From contig NJPS01000002.1 in NCBI GenBank assembly GCA_002946415.1, positions 310,001 through 374,000 of the forward strand: a DNA stretch of 64,000 nucleotides. The letters are read 5' to 3'. The stretch comes from Rutstroemia sp. NJR-2017a BVV2. Taxonomy: Eukaryota > Ascomycota > Leotiomycetes > Helotiales > Rutstroemiaceae. This document shows positions 53,911 to 64,000 of the stretch, one piece after another. Position 1 is the first letter of the stretch. Every line of letters begins with the position of its first letter. The notes under the pieces are model-generated. The model was given only the letters and a program-made list of their open reading frames with translations. It was not told where the DNA came from and did not search any database. The position numbers and the translations under genes were made by a program.

Positions 53911-55743
53911 GGCTCGGACTCGGGGATTGGTTGAAGCTCTTAGAGAACAAGGATCTTTTTCCTCCGATTACACTTCCCCTGCACTTTGGTAGATGCACAT
54001 CCGGTAAACAGAATCTCTATGGAAGTGTTTGGACAACACCGCTTCGTGATGGTCCAGGTTGAAATGCAGAAATGGCGACTTGCTTTGACAGATGATCGAA
54101 AGTCGAAAGTCGAAAGTCGAAAGTCGAACTGGAGGAGCAGCGAATGTCTCGGCTGAGGAGGAGAGAACGAACGAATTTATAGTCTAGAGTATGATAAGTT
54201 AGAGTCTAAGGAAGAGTAGTGAGAAATAGTGAGAAGTGGAGCCTCTTGACCTGACCTGTCGGTATTCACAGAAACGTGGTAAGGAGGTATTAGTACTCCC
54301 GCTCGCAAGGTAGAAGGTACATGGATGGTAGGAGGGAGGGAGGTGGCCAGGGACGAGGACGAATTGAAAGGAGGAAGGTGGACAGTAGAAGGTATCGTGG
54401 CTTTGACTACGCACTGAGTACAATAAATAGAATAGAACTAGAGCCTGCGATCCGTAATCCGTAATCCGCTGTCCACAATCCGCTGTCAGTTAGTTGTTAG
54501 TTGTGGGTTTTGATTAAGCAGACATCTCATCCTCGTCTTCCAACGGATAGTATCACTTCGTATCCAGCAGCAGTAGTTAGCAGTAGGAGGTTCGGCCTCG
54601 GGTTTCCTCTTACGTGCCTCAATTGACTCATTGACTAATCTAGCGTTGTACTTGAAGTAGTTGCCCGTCTCGAGGATAACTGCTTGTGTGCCTGCCCTTG
54701 CTGTCCTGCGAAGCAGAGGTCTTCGCCGGGTTTAGGGTTGATGATGCGATGCCGTCGTAGCCATCCAGACGACTTCTATCTAGATTTGCCCTACCTTGAT
54801 TCCGTCCTATCTGCCCGGCCCGCCCACGTCGTTTCTTCCCAAGTTACGACGAGTATAGTGCAATCCTATACTCTGAAATGCATTACAAGTATCGAGCTTC
54901 GAGCCTCGGACCTCAATCTTCTGAGCAGTGTCAGACGAAGTAAGTATCTATACTCATCCAGTTACAACCGTTTGACCAGCTGACCTGTGCCGTACGTAAC
55001 AGTATGCGACCCCCCACTGCGCATAGACACGATATGGCTGCGATGCGAAAAGGTACAGCTATTGACATACAAAGTGATGTAACTAGCTAAAATCTCTCAT
55101 TCTTCGTATTGTTCTCTCGGAAGCCCCCCGAATTATTCTTAGCCTTACAATTTCAGAAAAGAGGCACGAGAGCAGGAAACCCACTTTCCCCTCATCTCTC
55201 CTTGTCACCGACTTGGATTTTCTTACCTCATAATAACCACCCCGGATTTGTGTTGCATTGGCGTTGCGTCCCGAAGCCTTGGATTGTCCGAATTTTCGCT
55301 TGCAAATACGGGAACCTGCGAACGAGTGTTGCTGTTGCAGGTCAAGAGCCTTCTAGATTTTCCGTTCATGTTCCACGATCGACACTGATACCGTGGTACG
55401 CGTGACACCTTACTAAAACTTTATCCAGGATCCCACGGTCCGCGCAAGGATAATTAGCACCATCTGCGTTACATCAGAACATCAAATAGAGATCCAAGTG
55501 CTTATTCCCTAAACGGACGGCAGCATTCTTCTTGCCTTGTCCGTTGCAGCATCACCAAATCTCAAGAATCACAGCATTTTAAACATCAAGTGGATCGGGA
55601 GGGGTTGTATCATTCAGGTATCAGTTGACTCTTGCTATCTAGGTCAATTTTCTGATTCACTTGCTACTCGCAAGAACATTCGTAATTTTCCCATTCCATG
55701 ACCATGACTCCCATATCCCAATACACAAAAGCAAAACGTACAT
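53911..55743. other. Intergenic region, no gene seen
   Basis: Promoter of DLD1 at the left and 3' flank of RPS4 at the right. ORFs of 60-99 codons on both strands lack any feature. Short tandem words occur at 54093-54125 and 54441-54486. Confidence 0.55.
54093..54125. repeat. 7-bp tandem repeat (TCGAAAG)
   Basis: Four to five head-to-tail TCGAAAG units about 190 bp upstream of the DLD1 start codon, in the promoter or 5' UTR region. Confidence 0.85.
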
Positions 55744-56918
55744 TTAGTGGCCAGCAATGGCGTGAGCACGTCTGCGATCTCTCTCCTCGGCGATAGTAAG
55801 CTTGACACCCTTGCCCTTCGGCAGAGAGATCCATGGCTTCTCGGATCCGATGACGAAAACATTGCTCTCACGGGTAGCGAAAGAGTTGTCTATGGCGTCC
55901 TTGATGTGGACAATGTTGAAGCCTCCATCGTGACGTTCACGGTGAGTGATGACACCAACACGTCCCATGTTACGACCACCAGTGGCCATGGCGATAACAC
56001 CAGTATCGAACTTGATGAAGTCGGTGATCTTGCCAGTCGCGAGGTCGATCTTCACCGTGTCGTTGACCTTGATGGCCGGGTCAGGGTAGCGGATACTATG
56101 ATTTTAATTAGCATTTCTCGAGGGGAAAATATTCAAACCGTTGATCTAGCTCAAAGCGTCTCAGAGGGATCGACCAAAGCTTGGACCAACGGCTGAATGA
56201 TGTCTGACAGAACTTACGTTCTAGCATCGTGCGTGACCAAGAATGGGATTCCGCCCTTGCCCAATTGCACTCTCTTGACCTTTCCAAGCTTGTATTCTGC
56301 CTCCTCGGCCTGGATTCGGTGGACGGTGAAACGACCCTTGGTGTCGTAAACCAAGCGGAAGTTCTCGCCAGTCTTCTCGATGCTAATGACATCCATGAAG
56401 CCAGCTGGGTAGGTGGCATCAGTGCGGACCTTGCCATCAACCTTGATCAAGCGTTGCATAACAATTGCCTTGGTCTCGCGAGAGTTGAGTGCATACTTCA
56501 GACGGTTGCGGATGAAGACAATAAGCGGCATGCAGTCTCGCAATTTGTGAGGACCGGGGGAAGGACGGGGAGCATAGGCACCGGACAGTTTGTCCAAGAG
56601 CCAGTGAGATGGAGCGCTCAAGCGCTTTTGGTGCTTCTTTCTGTACGACAAAGCGTATTAGTATTGACCCTAAAGATATTGAAGATGCGATTGTCCGAAT
56701 TGATGTGCAATCGAAGCATTGCCAATGATATCCATCAAGCGGCTCGGAATAGTGAACTGTGCTTCTCAAATCCTCGCGAATTCAAAGCCAAACCCATTTA
56801 CCATCCCGTCGCGAAGACTGAAATATCTAGGTCTGCAACGAAGGCTTGCGTCGAAAGAAAGGGAATCGCTGGAGGATTGCTGATTAAGGTGAGAATTAAC
56901 TTACGGTCCTCTACCCAT
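55744..56918 (-). CDS. RPS4: 40S ribosomal protein S4 (eS4)
   Basis: Three exons, 56918-56905, 56640-56218 and 56095-55744 (introns 264 and 122 nt); 262 residues, the normal eS4 length. The first exon is only 14 nt (ATGGGTAGAGGACC), then [20 protein letters not shown], the S4 RNA-binding region ([20 protein letters not shown]) and the KOW/central part ([20 protein letters not shown]). The C-terminus is [21 protein letters not shown]. The first intron is the longest clean intron in the window and carries a perfect TACTAATAC branch box (plus strand 56654-56662 region), a common layout for fungal ribosomal-protein genes. It is a component of the small subunit. Confidence 0.96.
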
Positions 56919-58324
56919 GATTGCGTCTCAAAAATATAGACTGGGTGGTTGTTGAAGTGGTCGAAGTTGTCGTTGGCCGTGAAGGGAATGGAAAACCAAA
57001 ATTCAATTTCAAAATTATTTGCAAGTGCGCAAAGCGCTAGCGTGGAAAATTAAGCGAAAGTTCTTCAGGTGTCAAGGCCAAATTATCTTATCAGGTGACA
57101 GCGCGAGCACAGGCGCGCTTCTCGATCCGCGCCTGACCTGATGCTTTAGCCTCCGTGTTTAGTGGGGCAGCTTTTCCATCGTCAGAAAAATGAGTTGTGT
57201 ACCGAAGGAGACGCGGAAACCGCCTCGAAACGTGGTTGTCGGCTGTCGCGTTCCCGCCGTGAGAAGAAACCTACCGTTTACCGGTATTTGTGATATCGGA
57301 AGACGACTGACAAAGTGAACGAGGAAGACTAAATACAAAATACAGGTACGTGACTTTCCAACTCTCTTCGATTTCCTTTACTGCTTAGTAAGAATGGCGA
57401 GGGCCTGTAACTTACAAGAAAACAAGACAACAAGACAACCAAAAGGCTCATTCATTTCATGCACTGGAAGGAAGCTACACAAGAGGATATCCTTCACAAC
57501 AACAACCAACTATCCCACCCTCTTTGCTCCGAAATTTTAGAAAACGATAAACGGACTGTGCTCCGTCTTTTCTTGGTTGTTGTCTTCCCATCTGAGCCAT
57601 CATATCTCGCACGGGCTTAGATATTCTGGTTTTGCGGCTGCTCAACCGTCGATAGCCACAATCAACAGCCAGCGGCCAGAAACTCTAGGGATGTTGTATA
57701 CACATACAAAAGCCATTTATTGGTGAAAGGAACACAGCTTTCTTCTCTCTATCACTCTGCTCTGGCTTCATCTAAACGCCAAGCACTGCTTCTGAGTCCA
57801 TAGCTTAATTCACTTCTCTTTACATTGCCTCACCTTTCATTTTTCACTGCTCCTTCCATATATCCAAAAGGGAAGCATTCACTTCACCTTCCTTTCCTGT
57901 CCTCTTCTCTTCGCAGCTTTCTTTTAAATTCCTGCTGTCTCAACCTTCTCATTCTCTCTGAATCCACCTCCAATCTACTACCCTTGAGCTGTCAATCGTC
58001 GGTCTTCAACATCGATCGAGATCATTTATCTTTCAAGCAAGCAAAAAGTAGCTGATTTGTCTGCTGCCCACTACCATCCGGAAGATTTATCTGTCTGACG
58101 GATCATTTTCCCCATACAAGGTTGGTCTGATTCCCAGTAAGCAATTCCTCATCTTTCGTCTTGTTTCGATCTGCCAGCTTCATTACATGGAAAACTGTTT
58201 GAAGTAGATCCAAGTCGAGTTCGCGCACGATTTCAATTCAAGACAAATGATTCCAATAAATTTATTGGTCCTTGCGATTTACTAATACATATTCTCCAGT
58301 AGAGGTCGTGCATCTTCTCTCAAT
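56919..58324. other. Divergent intergenic region RPS4 / RdRP
   Basis: Holds the RPS4 promoter and a long 5' region of the RdRP gene. About 57820-57960 is strongly pyrimidine-rich (CTTCACCTTCCTTTCC-type), as in fungal transcription starts. GT- and AG-rich sites at 58120-58310 could belong to a 5'-UTR intron. No coding gene seen. Confidence 0.55.
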
Positions 58325-61300
58325 ATGAGGGCCAATCAATATGCACCTCCACTCCGCATGAGAGATGGTAATGCTTCACCGCGCACTCAGCTGAGGTATT
58401 CTCACAGTCCCAGATCAGTCGCCTTGCAACCTGCGATCCCGCCTATTCAAATAAGGCCACATGCGGAGTGGCAGAATCAGGTTGAGTTGACCCTCTTAAT
58501 CTCAAATCTTGATCCGTCCACCACAACATACGATCTTTATCGAAATTTTCATGTTCACGGTACTGTTGTGTTCATTGAGATTTTCGAAGGGAGGGATGGG
58601 AAACGAGGAGGAGGCAAGGTTCGGTTTTCACCTCCACCAGCTCCGTTCTGGAACAACTCATTTCCTATCACTGCCGAAGATGGCAGTACTACCTGCAACG
58701 TTTTCCTTTCCGTCGACAAGAGGCGAAATTCAGATGGTAAATTCCAGAGCCCAATCAAGCCGAATGTATTCTACGATACAAAAATGAAGCTAAATGCTTC
58801 GAGCCTTCAGTTTGGCGTCATGGTGTATCCAGATACATATATGCCCATGTACAGTCTTACAGCGATTAACATGGAAGATATCTCCTTCACTATGAACCTA
58901 CCGAAGGGCAAAATCGAGGCGCACTTTACGGTGCGATTCACAGATCCGCGGATTCAAGGCGACACTGGATACCAGAGTTCGACAGAAATTGGAAAATACA
59001 ACCGCACAAATCTGTACATGTTCTCCATACCTTTCGGTCAGTTGAAGGTGATTGAGCAAGTAAAAGACGAGAACGATGATTTGGTACTCCTTATAAGCTT
59101 GGATAGTCCACCCCGATTCTTTCGGAAACGTGATGACCAGAAAGCCAGTCATCAGGTGGGTGGTTTAGTGTGGAATGAGCAGGATACATGGTATAGGCAG
59201 ACCGACATGGTCTATGACCCGTACCCACTAGAAAAAGTTCCCATTTCTTTGTGCAAAGAGCAACCAGTCATTGATATTGGTAAGTCGTTGAGTTACCCTA
59301 GAATGAAATGAGCTGACCTGAGAAGGCCGCTGGACCACGTATCGCTTTGTGTTTAGTCAAACCCGAAATAACCCACAGGTATTTTCCCAGATGAAGAAGG
59401 CACTACAGGACTTCAACATTGAGGTTGTACCTCTGCCAGAACTTAAATATTCGGTAGCACATAAGGCTGAATTGTGGTCTCTGGTCGGTACAAGAGGTGA
59501 AGCTGCGGACCTACGATCTCTCGGAAAGGACTTGGCAACAGTACAACTTCCTTTCGAAGTTCGATACCAGTTGGAAGTCTGTATCTCTCGTGAGATCATT
59601 AACGAGTACAATATCGACAAGAACTTCCTCAACGCTTTGGAAAAGTTGGCTTCGGCAGACCCTAGCAAAGCCCAAAACATTCTCGAATACGTTGCTGAGA
59701 ATTATACTCGACTTTACCATCCTATGACAATTTTCGATAACCAAGAAGCCTTGGCTTTTTCGTCTATGACAGACATACCGCATTACTGCGCGTTCTCACG
59801 GAAAGCCACCGTTACACCCACCACAATCTATTTCAGTTCGCCGTCTGTAGAAACAACCAACCGCGTCTTAAGACACTACTCGAAGGAGAATGGTGAGGGG
59901 CGCTTTTTGCGTGTTCAATTTACAGATGAGAAGTTTGAGGTCGGTTCATACAATGCCAATCTCGTTGCTCCAAGACTGACATGATACAGGGACGCATCAA
60001 CGCTTGTGCGGACAAAGCTCATAACGATGAACTCTTCACAAGGGTGTTTAGGACGATCCGCAACGGCATTCGTATTGGTGACCGTCACTACGAATTTCTT
60101 GCTTTTGGCAACTCGCAATTTCGAGAGAACGGTGCATACTTTTTCTATCCAACATCGTATCTATCTTGTGATGACATTCGCCGCTGGATGGGTACTTTTT
60201 CACACATTAATGTGGTTGCAAAGTATGCAGCAAGACTGGGCCAGTGTTTCTCTACGACTCGAGCTATCAATGGACTTTCTGCACCAGATCTAATCAAGAT
60301 ACCCGATATTGAAAGAAACGGGTTTACCTTCACCGATGGAGTTGGCAAAATCTCCCCGTTTTTGGCCCAAATGATTGCTGCCGAACTTAAGCTCCGTGCA
60401 GCCATAACCCCTTCTGCATTTCAGTTCCGATTAGGTGGTTGTAAAGGTGTTTTAGTAGTCTCCCCTGATGCCAAGGGCAAAGAGGTTCATATTCGCAAGA
60501 GTCAGCAAAAGTTCCAAGCTGTTTATAACGGATTAGAGATCATTCGCTGCTCGCAGTTCATGACCGCTGCCCTAAACCGGCAGACCATTACCATTCTCTC
60601 TGCTCTAGGTGTTGAAGATGAAGTGTTTCTAGACATGTTGTCGGAACAACTTTCGAACTACCAGAATGCTATGAGCGACAACACATTGGCATTGAGTCTA
60701 CTCAATCGTTACATTGATGACAATCATATGACGATTAACATTGCTGGTATGATTCTGAGTGGTTTCATGACGGAGAGAGAGCCATTCGTGCTGTCCCTCC
60801 TTCACTTGTGGCGATCCTGGTCGATTAAATTGCTCAAGGAGAAAGCAAAGATCATTGTCGAGAATGGAGCATTTGTCCTTGGCTGCGTCGACGAGACTGA
60901 CACATTGCGAGGTTACACCAAGCCAACAGTAGCACGTGGTATGACCTACAAAGAAGAAGAGCTGCCTCAAATCTTTATTCAAGTCCCTGACAAGGAGAAC
61001 CCTACTCAGTACAACGTCATTGAGGGTATTTGTCTTGTGGGTCGAAATCCGTCTCTTCACCCTGGTGATCTAAGAGTAGTTCAAGCTGTGGATGTACCAG
61101 CCTTACACCACTTACGTGATGTCGTGGTATTCCCTCAGAGCGGAGAGAAAGATATTCCTAGCATGTGTTCTGGTGGTGACCTTGATGGAGACGATTACTT
61201 TGTTATTTGGGATAAGAAGCTTCAGCCAAAGGAATGGAATTGCGAGCCAATGCATTATAATGCTCCCGAACCAGTACAGCTTAACAGACCTGTTGTGGTG

Positions 61301-62689
61301 CTTGATTTGATGATGTTCTTCGTTCGTTACATGAAGAATGACTCGTTGCCTACCATTGCACATGCCCATTTGGCATCAGCAGACTACCTCATCCGTGGAG
61401 TGAAGGATCCGAAATGTGAGTGAACGTCCCAGACATTCATCGTTCCAATTGTCCAAACTAACATTTATAAAGGCCTTGAGCTTGCTGAACTTCATTCTAA
61501 AGCCGTTGACTACGTCAAAACCGGTCAGCCTGCCCAAATGCCAAAACGTTTGAGGGTGGCAAAATGGCCGCATTTTATGGAAAAGAGATTCAAGCCAAAG
61601 GCAGCAACCTACCACTCGGAGAAGATCCTTGGTCGATTGTATGATAGGGTTGAGAGTGTTGACTTTGTCCCACAGTATGATGCACCTTTCGACAAACGTA
61701 TCTTGCGGGCATATCAGCTCGAAAGCAGTGTCCTCAAAGCCGCTCGTCAGACAAAGTCAAAGTACGACACAGCAATGCGTCGAATTATGGCTCAACAGGA
61801 GATCAAAACCGAATTCGAAGTGTGGTCCACCTTCGTGCTTTCGAAACCTCGTGTCGGTAGCGACTACAAACTCCAAGAGGAGATGGCCTTGATTACTGGC
61901 GCGTTCAAGGATCGTTTCCGCCAAGAGTGCATCGATCGAGCCGGGGGCAAAGAGTTCTCTGTGCTTGGACCTTTCGTAGCCGCAATGTACAAGGTGACAA
62001 AAGAAGAAACGGATATTGCACTAGCTGAGTGTCGGGCAACCAAAGTCGTTCATGGCATTACTGTACCGAAGAGAAAGATGAGACCCGAGTCAATGCCGCT
62101 GATTAGTTTCCCATGGTTGTTCGAAAAGGAACTGAGCAGAATTGCAACCGGCATTGAGGCAATGGACGAATTCGAGGAGAGAGGATTTGAGACTGCTGAT
62201 ATCAACAAGCCACATGCTCAAGGTTCGAAACGTCACATTGGGATGTCCTCTCTTCCAGAAGACGATGTCATCAAACAAGAGAATGGTGTCATTATTCATC
62301 GGGGTGAAGTCCTTGATCTCTTCCAGGATAGCGCTTCTGATGGTGGCATTGATGATGAGTCTGAGGACGTACGCTCTCCCGCTGACCTCTCTGAATCTAT
62401 GCAAGACCTTGTGGACGTTCATTTGGCGGCAAATCTAGCGGCGCTCAGATGCTCACCACCACCACTCAATGCCAGTCCATCCAACCCAGTCAGCAATCAT
62501 ACCGCAGACAATTCCAAGGAAGGAGCAGCACCATTGTTGTTGGAGACAAAGATTTCTATGCCATCTGTCCCGGATACCGAGCCTGGCTCTGAGGTTGACA
62601 CGGATGATGAACAGATCGTGGAGATCGTCGAGGAGGAAGATTTCGAGACTCCAGCAATCAACAAACTATCCTGCCTCTTGGACCTATAG
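58325..62689 (+). CDS. RNA-dependent RNA polymerase (RNA silencing)
   Basis: Four exons, 58325-59279, 59326-59939, 59990-61415 and 61473-62689 (introns 46, 50 and 57 nt); 1403 residues. The N-terminal part has an RRM-like beta-alpha pattern (LTLLISNLDPSTTTYDLYRN, GTVVFIEIFEGRDGKRGGG). The polymerase core contains DRHYEFLAFGNSQFRENGAYFF, GFTFTDGVGKIS, FQFRLGGCKGVL and the catalytic CSGGDLDGDDYFV with DLDGD at 920-924, all three Asp present. The C-terminus (about 1240-1403) is acidic and disordered. This is a eukaryotic cellular RdRP that makes dsRNA for Dicer in quelling-, meiotic- or DNA-damage-type silencing. The N-terminal plan resembles the SAD-1/RRP-3 type more than QDE-1. The second donor (GAG^GTCGGT) is weak but gives the conserved FEGRI junction. 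Confidence 0.95.
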
Positions 62690-63048
62690 TAGCTTGGTTG
62701 TGGTCCTGGAACTGTGTCTCACTGCGACTGTTTAAGGGTTACAATATTTGGAGCCTTCGTTACTTTCTTCAAAAGTATTTATGGAATGAATTGCGTGTTA
62801 TTTAAAGCGCGAGGAACTCCGTGGTTCATGGATGTAGCAGCGATTCCGATGACTTCGGTGGAATGATACATACAAGCGCGTGCAGGCTTGAGATGTGCAT
62901 TATGCTGGTGTTTTACATAGGCATATAGAAAATCACGATGGGCTTCAACACATACAATTCCACGGTGATAGCTTCCAGAGACTGCCATTAGAAGTACTTT
63001 TGATTTGGGATACGTCTATGTAATACCTCATGAAAACGAAGACACAAT
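62690..63048. other. Convergent intergenic region, no gene seen
   Basis: 3' flanks of the RdRP and of the aspartate-semialdehyde dehydrogenase gene. Nothing recognisable. Confidence 0.65.
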
Positions 63049-64000
63049 TTATATATAGCCCTTTAGTACTGCCGCTTCGGCGTTCAGTATCGAGGAGCCT
63101 GCAGCTCCAATAACGGCTAAGGAGTGTTAGTCGACAGGAATGATGGGAACCAGAGGACGTTCGGAGCTTACTATTATGACTCAGAGCCACAAACTTGATA
63201 TCAAAGATTCCACTTTCATCCTCCCTCACCCGCCCCACACTCACTGTATATCCGTTCTGCGTGTTCCTGTCCAACCTTGGTTGCGGCCGATCGGCCTCCT
63301 CCATTACTGCAATAGCCGGTTGAGGTGCAGACGGGCATCCCAAAGTCTCCGCCTCACTGACATACTCTCTCATTGCCTTTTTAACTTGTTCAGCAGTTGG
63401 ACGTGGACCATCTCTGTTCTTGAATCTCAGCGACACACAAGCCATATGACCGTCCAAAACTGCGACCCTGTTGCACGCAGCCGAGATCTTCAGCTCAGAT
63501 TGCTCCTCAAAACCAGTGACTTCCGCATTGACCTTGCCGAGAATCTTCTGTGCTTCCGTCTCCAGCTTGTCTTCCTCCCCGGAGATGAATGGCACCACAT
63601 TGTCGAGAATATCCATACTGCTGACGCCAGGGTAGCCGGCACCGGAGACGGCTTGCATGGTCACGACGCTGACTTGGTCGACGGGTCCGAAGGCTTTTTG
63701 TATAGCGGCGAAGGGAATCACTATGCCGATGACAGCACAATTCGAGTTGCAGACCAGGAATCCCTTCTTGAGGGAATGCTGTTTCCGTTGATGAGGGATG
63801 AGGTCGAAATGGGGGAGGTTCACTGTCGGGACGATGAGGGGCACAAGAGGATCGCGGCGGTAGTTTTTGGCGTTGGAGAAGACTGCTAATTCTGCTTTCA
63901 TGAATTCCATCTCTTCAAGCCAGCACCGGTATCAGTTAGCCATTGACCGATCCATCATATTTATTCGCACCATATCCAGCATTTGAAAGACAAACATACC
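63049..64000 (-). CDS. HOM2: Aspartate-semialdehyde dehydrogenase (5' end off window)
   Basis: Visible exons: 63912-63172 and 63116-63049 (intron 55 nt). A further intron 63999-63913 (87 nt) leaves a single base of the previous exon at 64000, so about the first third of the protein lies outside. The seen part begins [20 protein letters not shown], then [12 protein letters not shown] with the active-site Cys, [10 protein letters not shown], the [20 protein letters not shown] domain with the catalytic His, and [20 protein letters not shown], ending AAVLKGYI. It reduces L-aspartyl-4-phosphate to the semialdehyde with NADPH, the branch point to threonine, methionine and isoleucine in fungi (HOM2 of yeast). 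All visible catalytic residues are intact. Confidence 0.95.

Noticed and set aside
56229..56939. 236-codon plus-strand ORF over RPS4
   Set aside because: Antisense shadow of RPS4, an unambiguous ribosomal-protein gene.
1..64000. CRISPR arrays, bacterial operons, riboswitches, integrases or reverse transcriptases
   Set aside because: None seen; the introns, tRNA type and gene families are those of a nuclear fungal genome, and the tandem repeats lie in genes or promoters without CRISPR spacer structure.

Overview
This window is nuclear DNA of a filamentous ascomycete. Protein-coding genes are interrupted by many short introns (mostly 46-125 nt, GT..AG, with CTAAC/CTGAC-like branch sites). The families are typical of Pezizomycotina: HET, 2EXR, Zn2Cys6 regulators, NACHT-ankyrin proteins, a GPI-anchored GH18 chitinase and an RdRP. 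Several proteins (endopolygalacturonase, DUF427, APH-like, 2EXR) look most like Leotiomycetes such as the Botrytis/Sclerotinia group. That placement rests on recall of family members, not on a search. Exon coordinates were derived by hand from splice signals and reading-frame continuity; nearly all models close in frame.

Layout. 0-20 kb: NSE1 (partial, SMC5/6 complex), an APH-type kinase-like gene, a DUF427 gene with an 11-nt micro-exon, a small TIR element, a Zn2Cys6 regulator with a second Cys-rich motif, a gene-poor stretch, a secreted carboxylesterase, a PLP-dependent aromatic amino-acid decarboxylase, a tRNA-Asn, a secreted GH28 endopolygalacturonase, another gene-poor stretch and a 2EXR protein. 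20-37 kb: the most unusual part. It holds a 1602-residue protein with alpha/beta-hydrolase, NACHT, ankyrin and low-complexity regions, an intronless HET-domain gene, a FIG1-like four-TM cell-fusion/Ca2+ protein, and a 1260-residue protein with an alpha/beta-hydrolase domain, a GxxxGxxxG segment, an acidic tail and a C-terminal CaaX-like box. 37-46 kb: an orphan single-TM protein, a second Zn2Cys6 regulator and a GPI-anchored chitinase with a 69-bp minisatellite. 48-64 kb: housekeeping genes (HSM3-like, RPC31, mitochondrial D-lactate dehydrogenase, RPS4), an RNA-dependent RNA polymerase and aspartate-semialdehyde dehydrogenase cut by the right edge.

Working together. The 20-37 kb block resembles known fungal allorecognition and regulated-cell-death clusters, in which an NLR, a HET or HeLo effector and a SesB-like hydrolase are neighbours. 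Here both hydrolase-like domains have lost the serine of the nucleophile elbow (Cys in the NLR, Gly in the other). The second protein has a glycine zipper and a lipidation signal, and a cell-fusion gene sits between them. I propose this block as the candidate undescribed system; the linkage to cell death is inference. Other genes serve plant-wall degradation and wall remodelling (endoPG, carboxylesterase, chitinase), RNA silencing (RdRP) and core metabolism.
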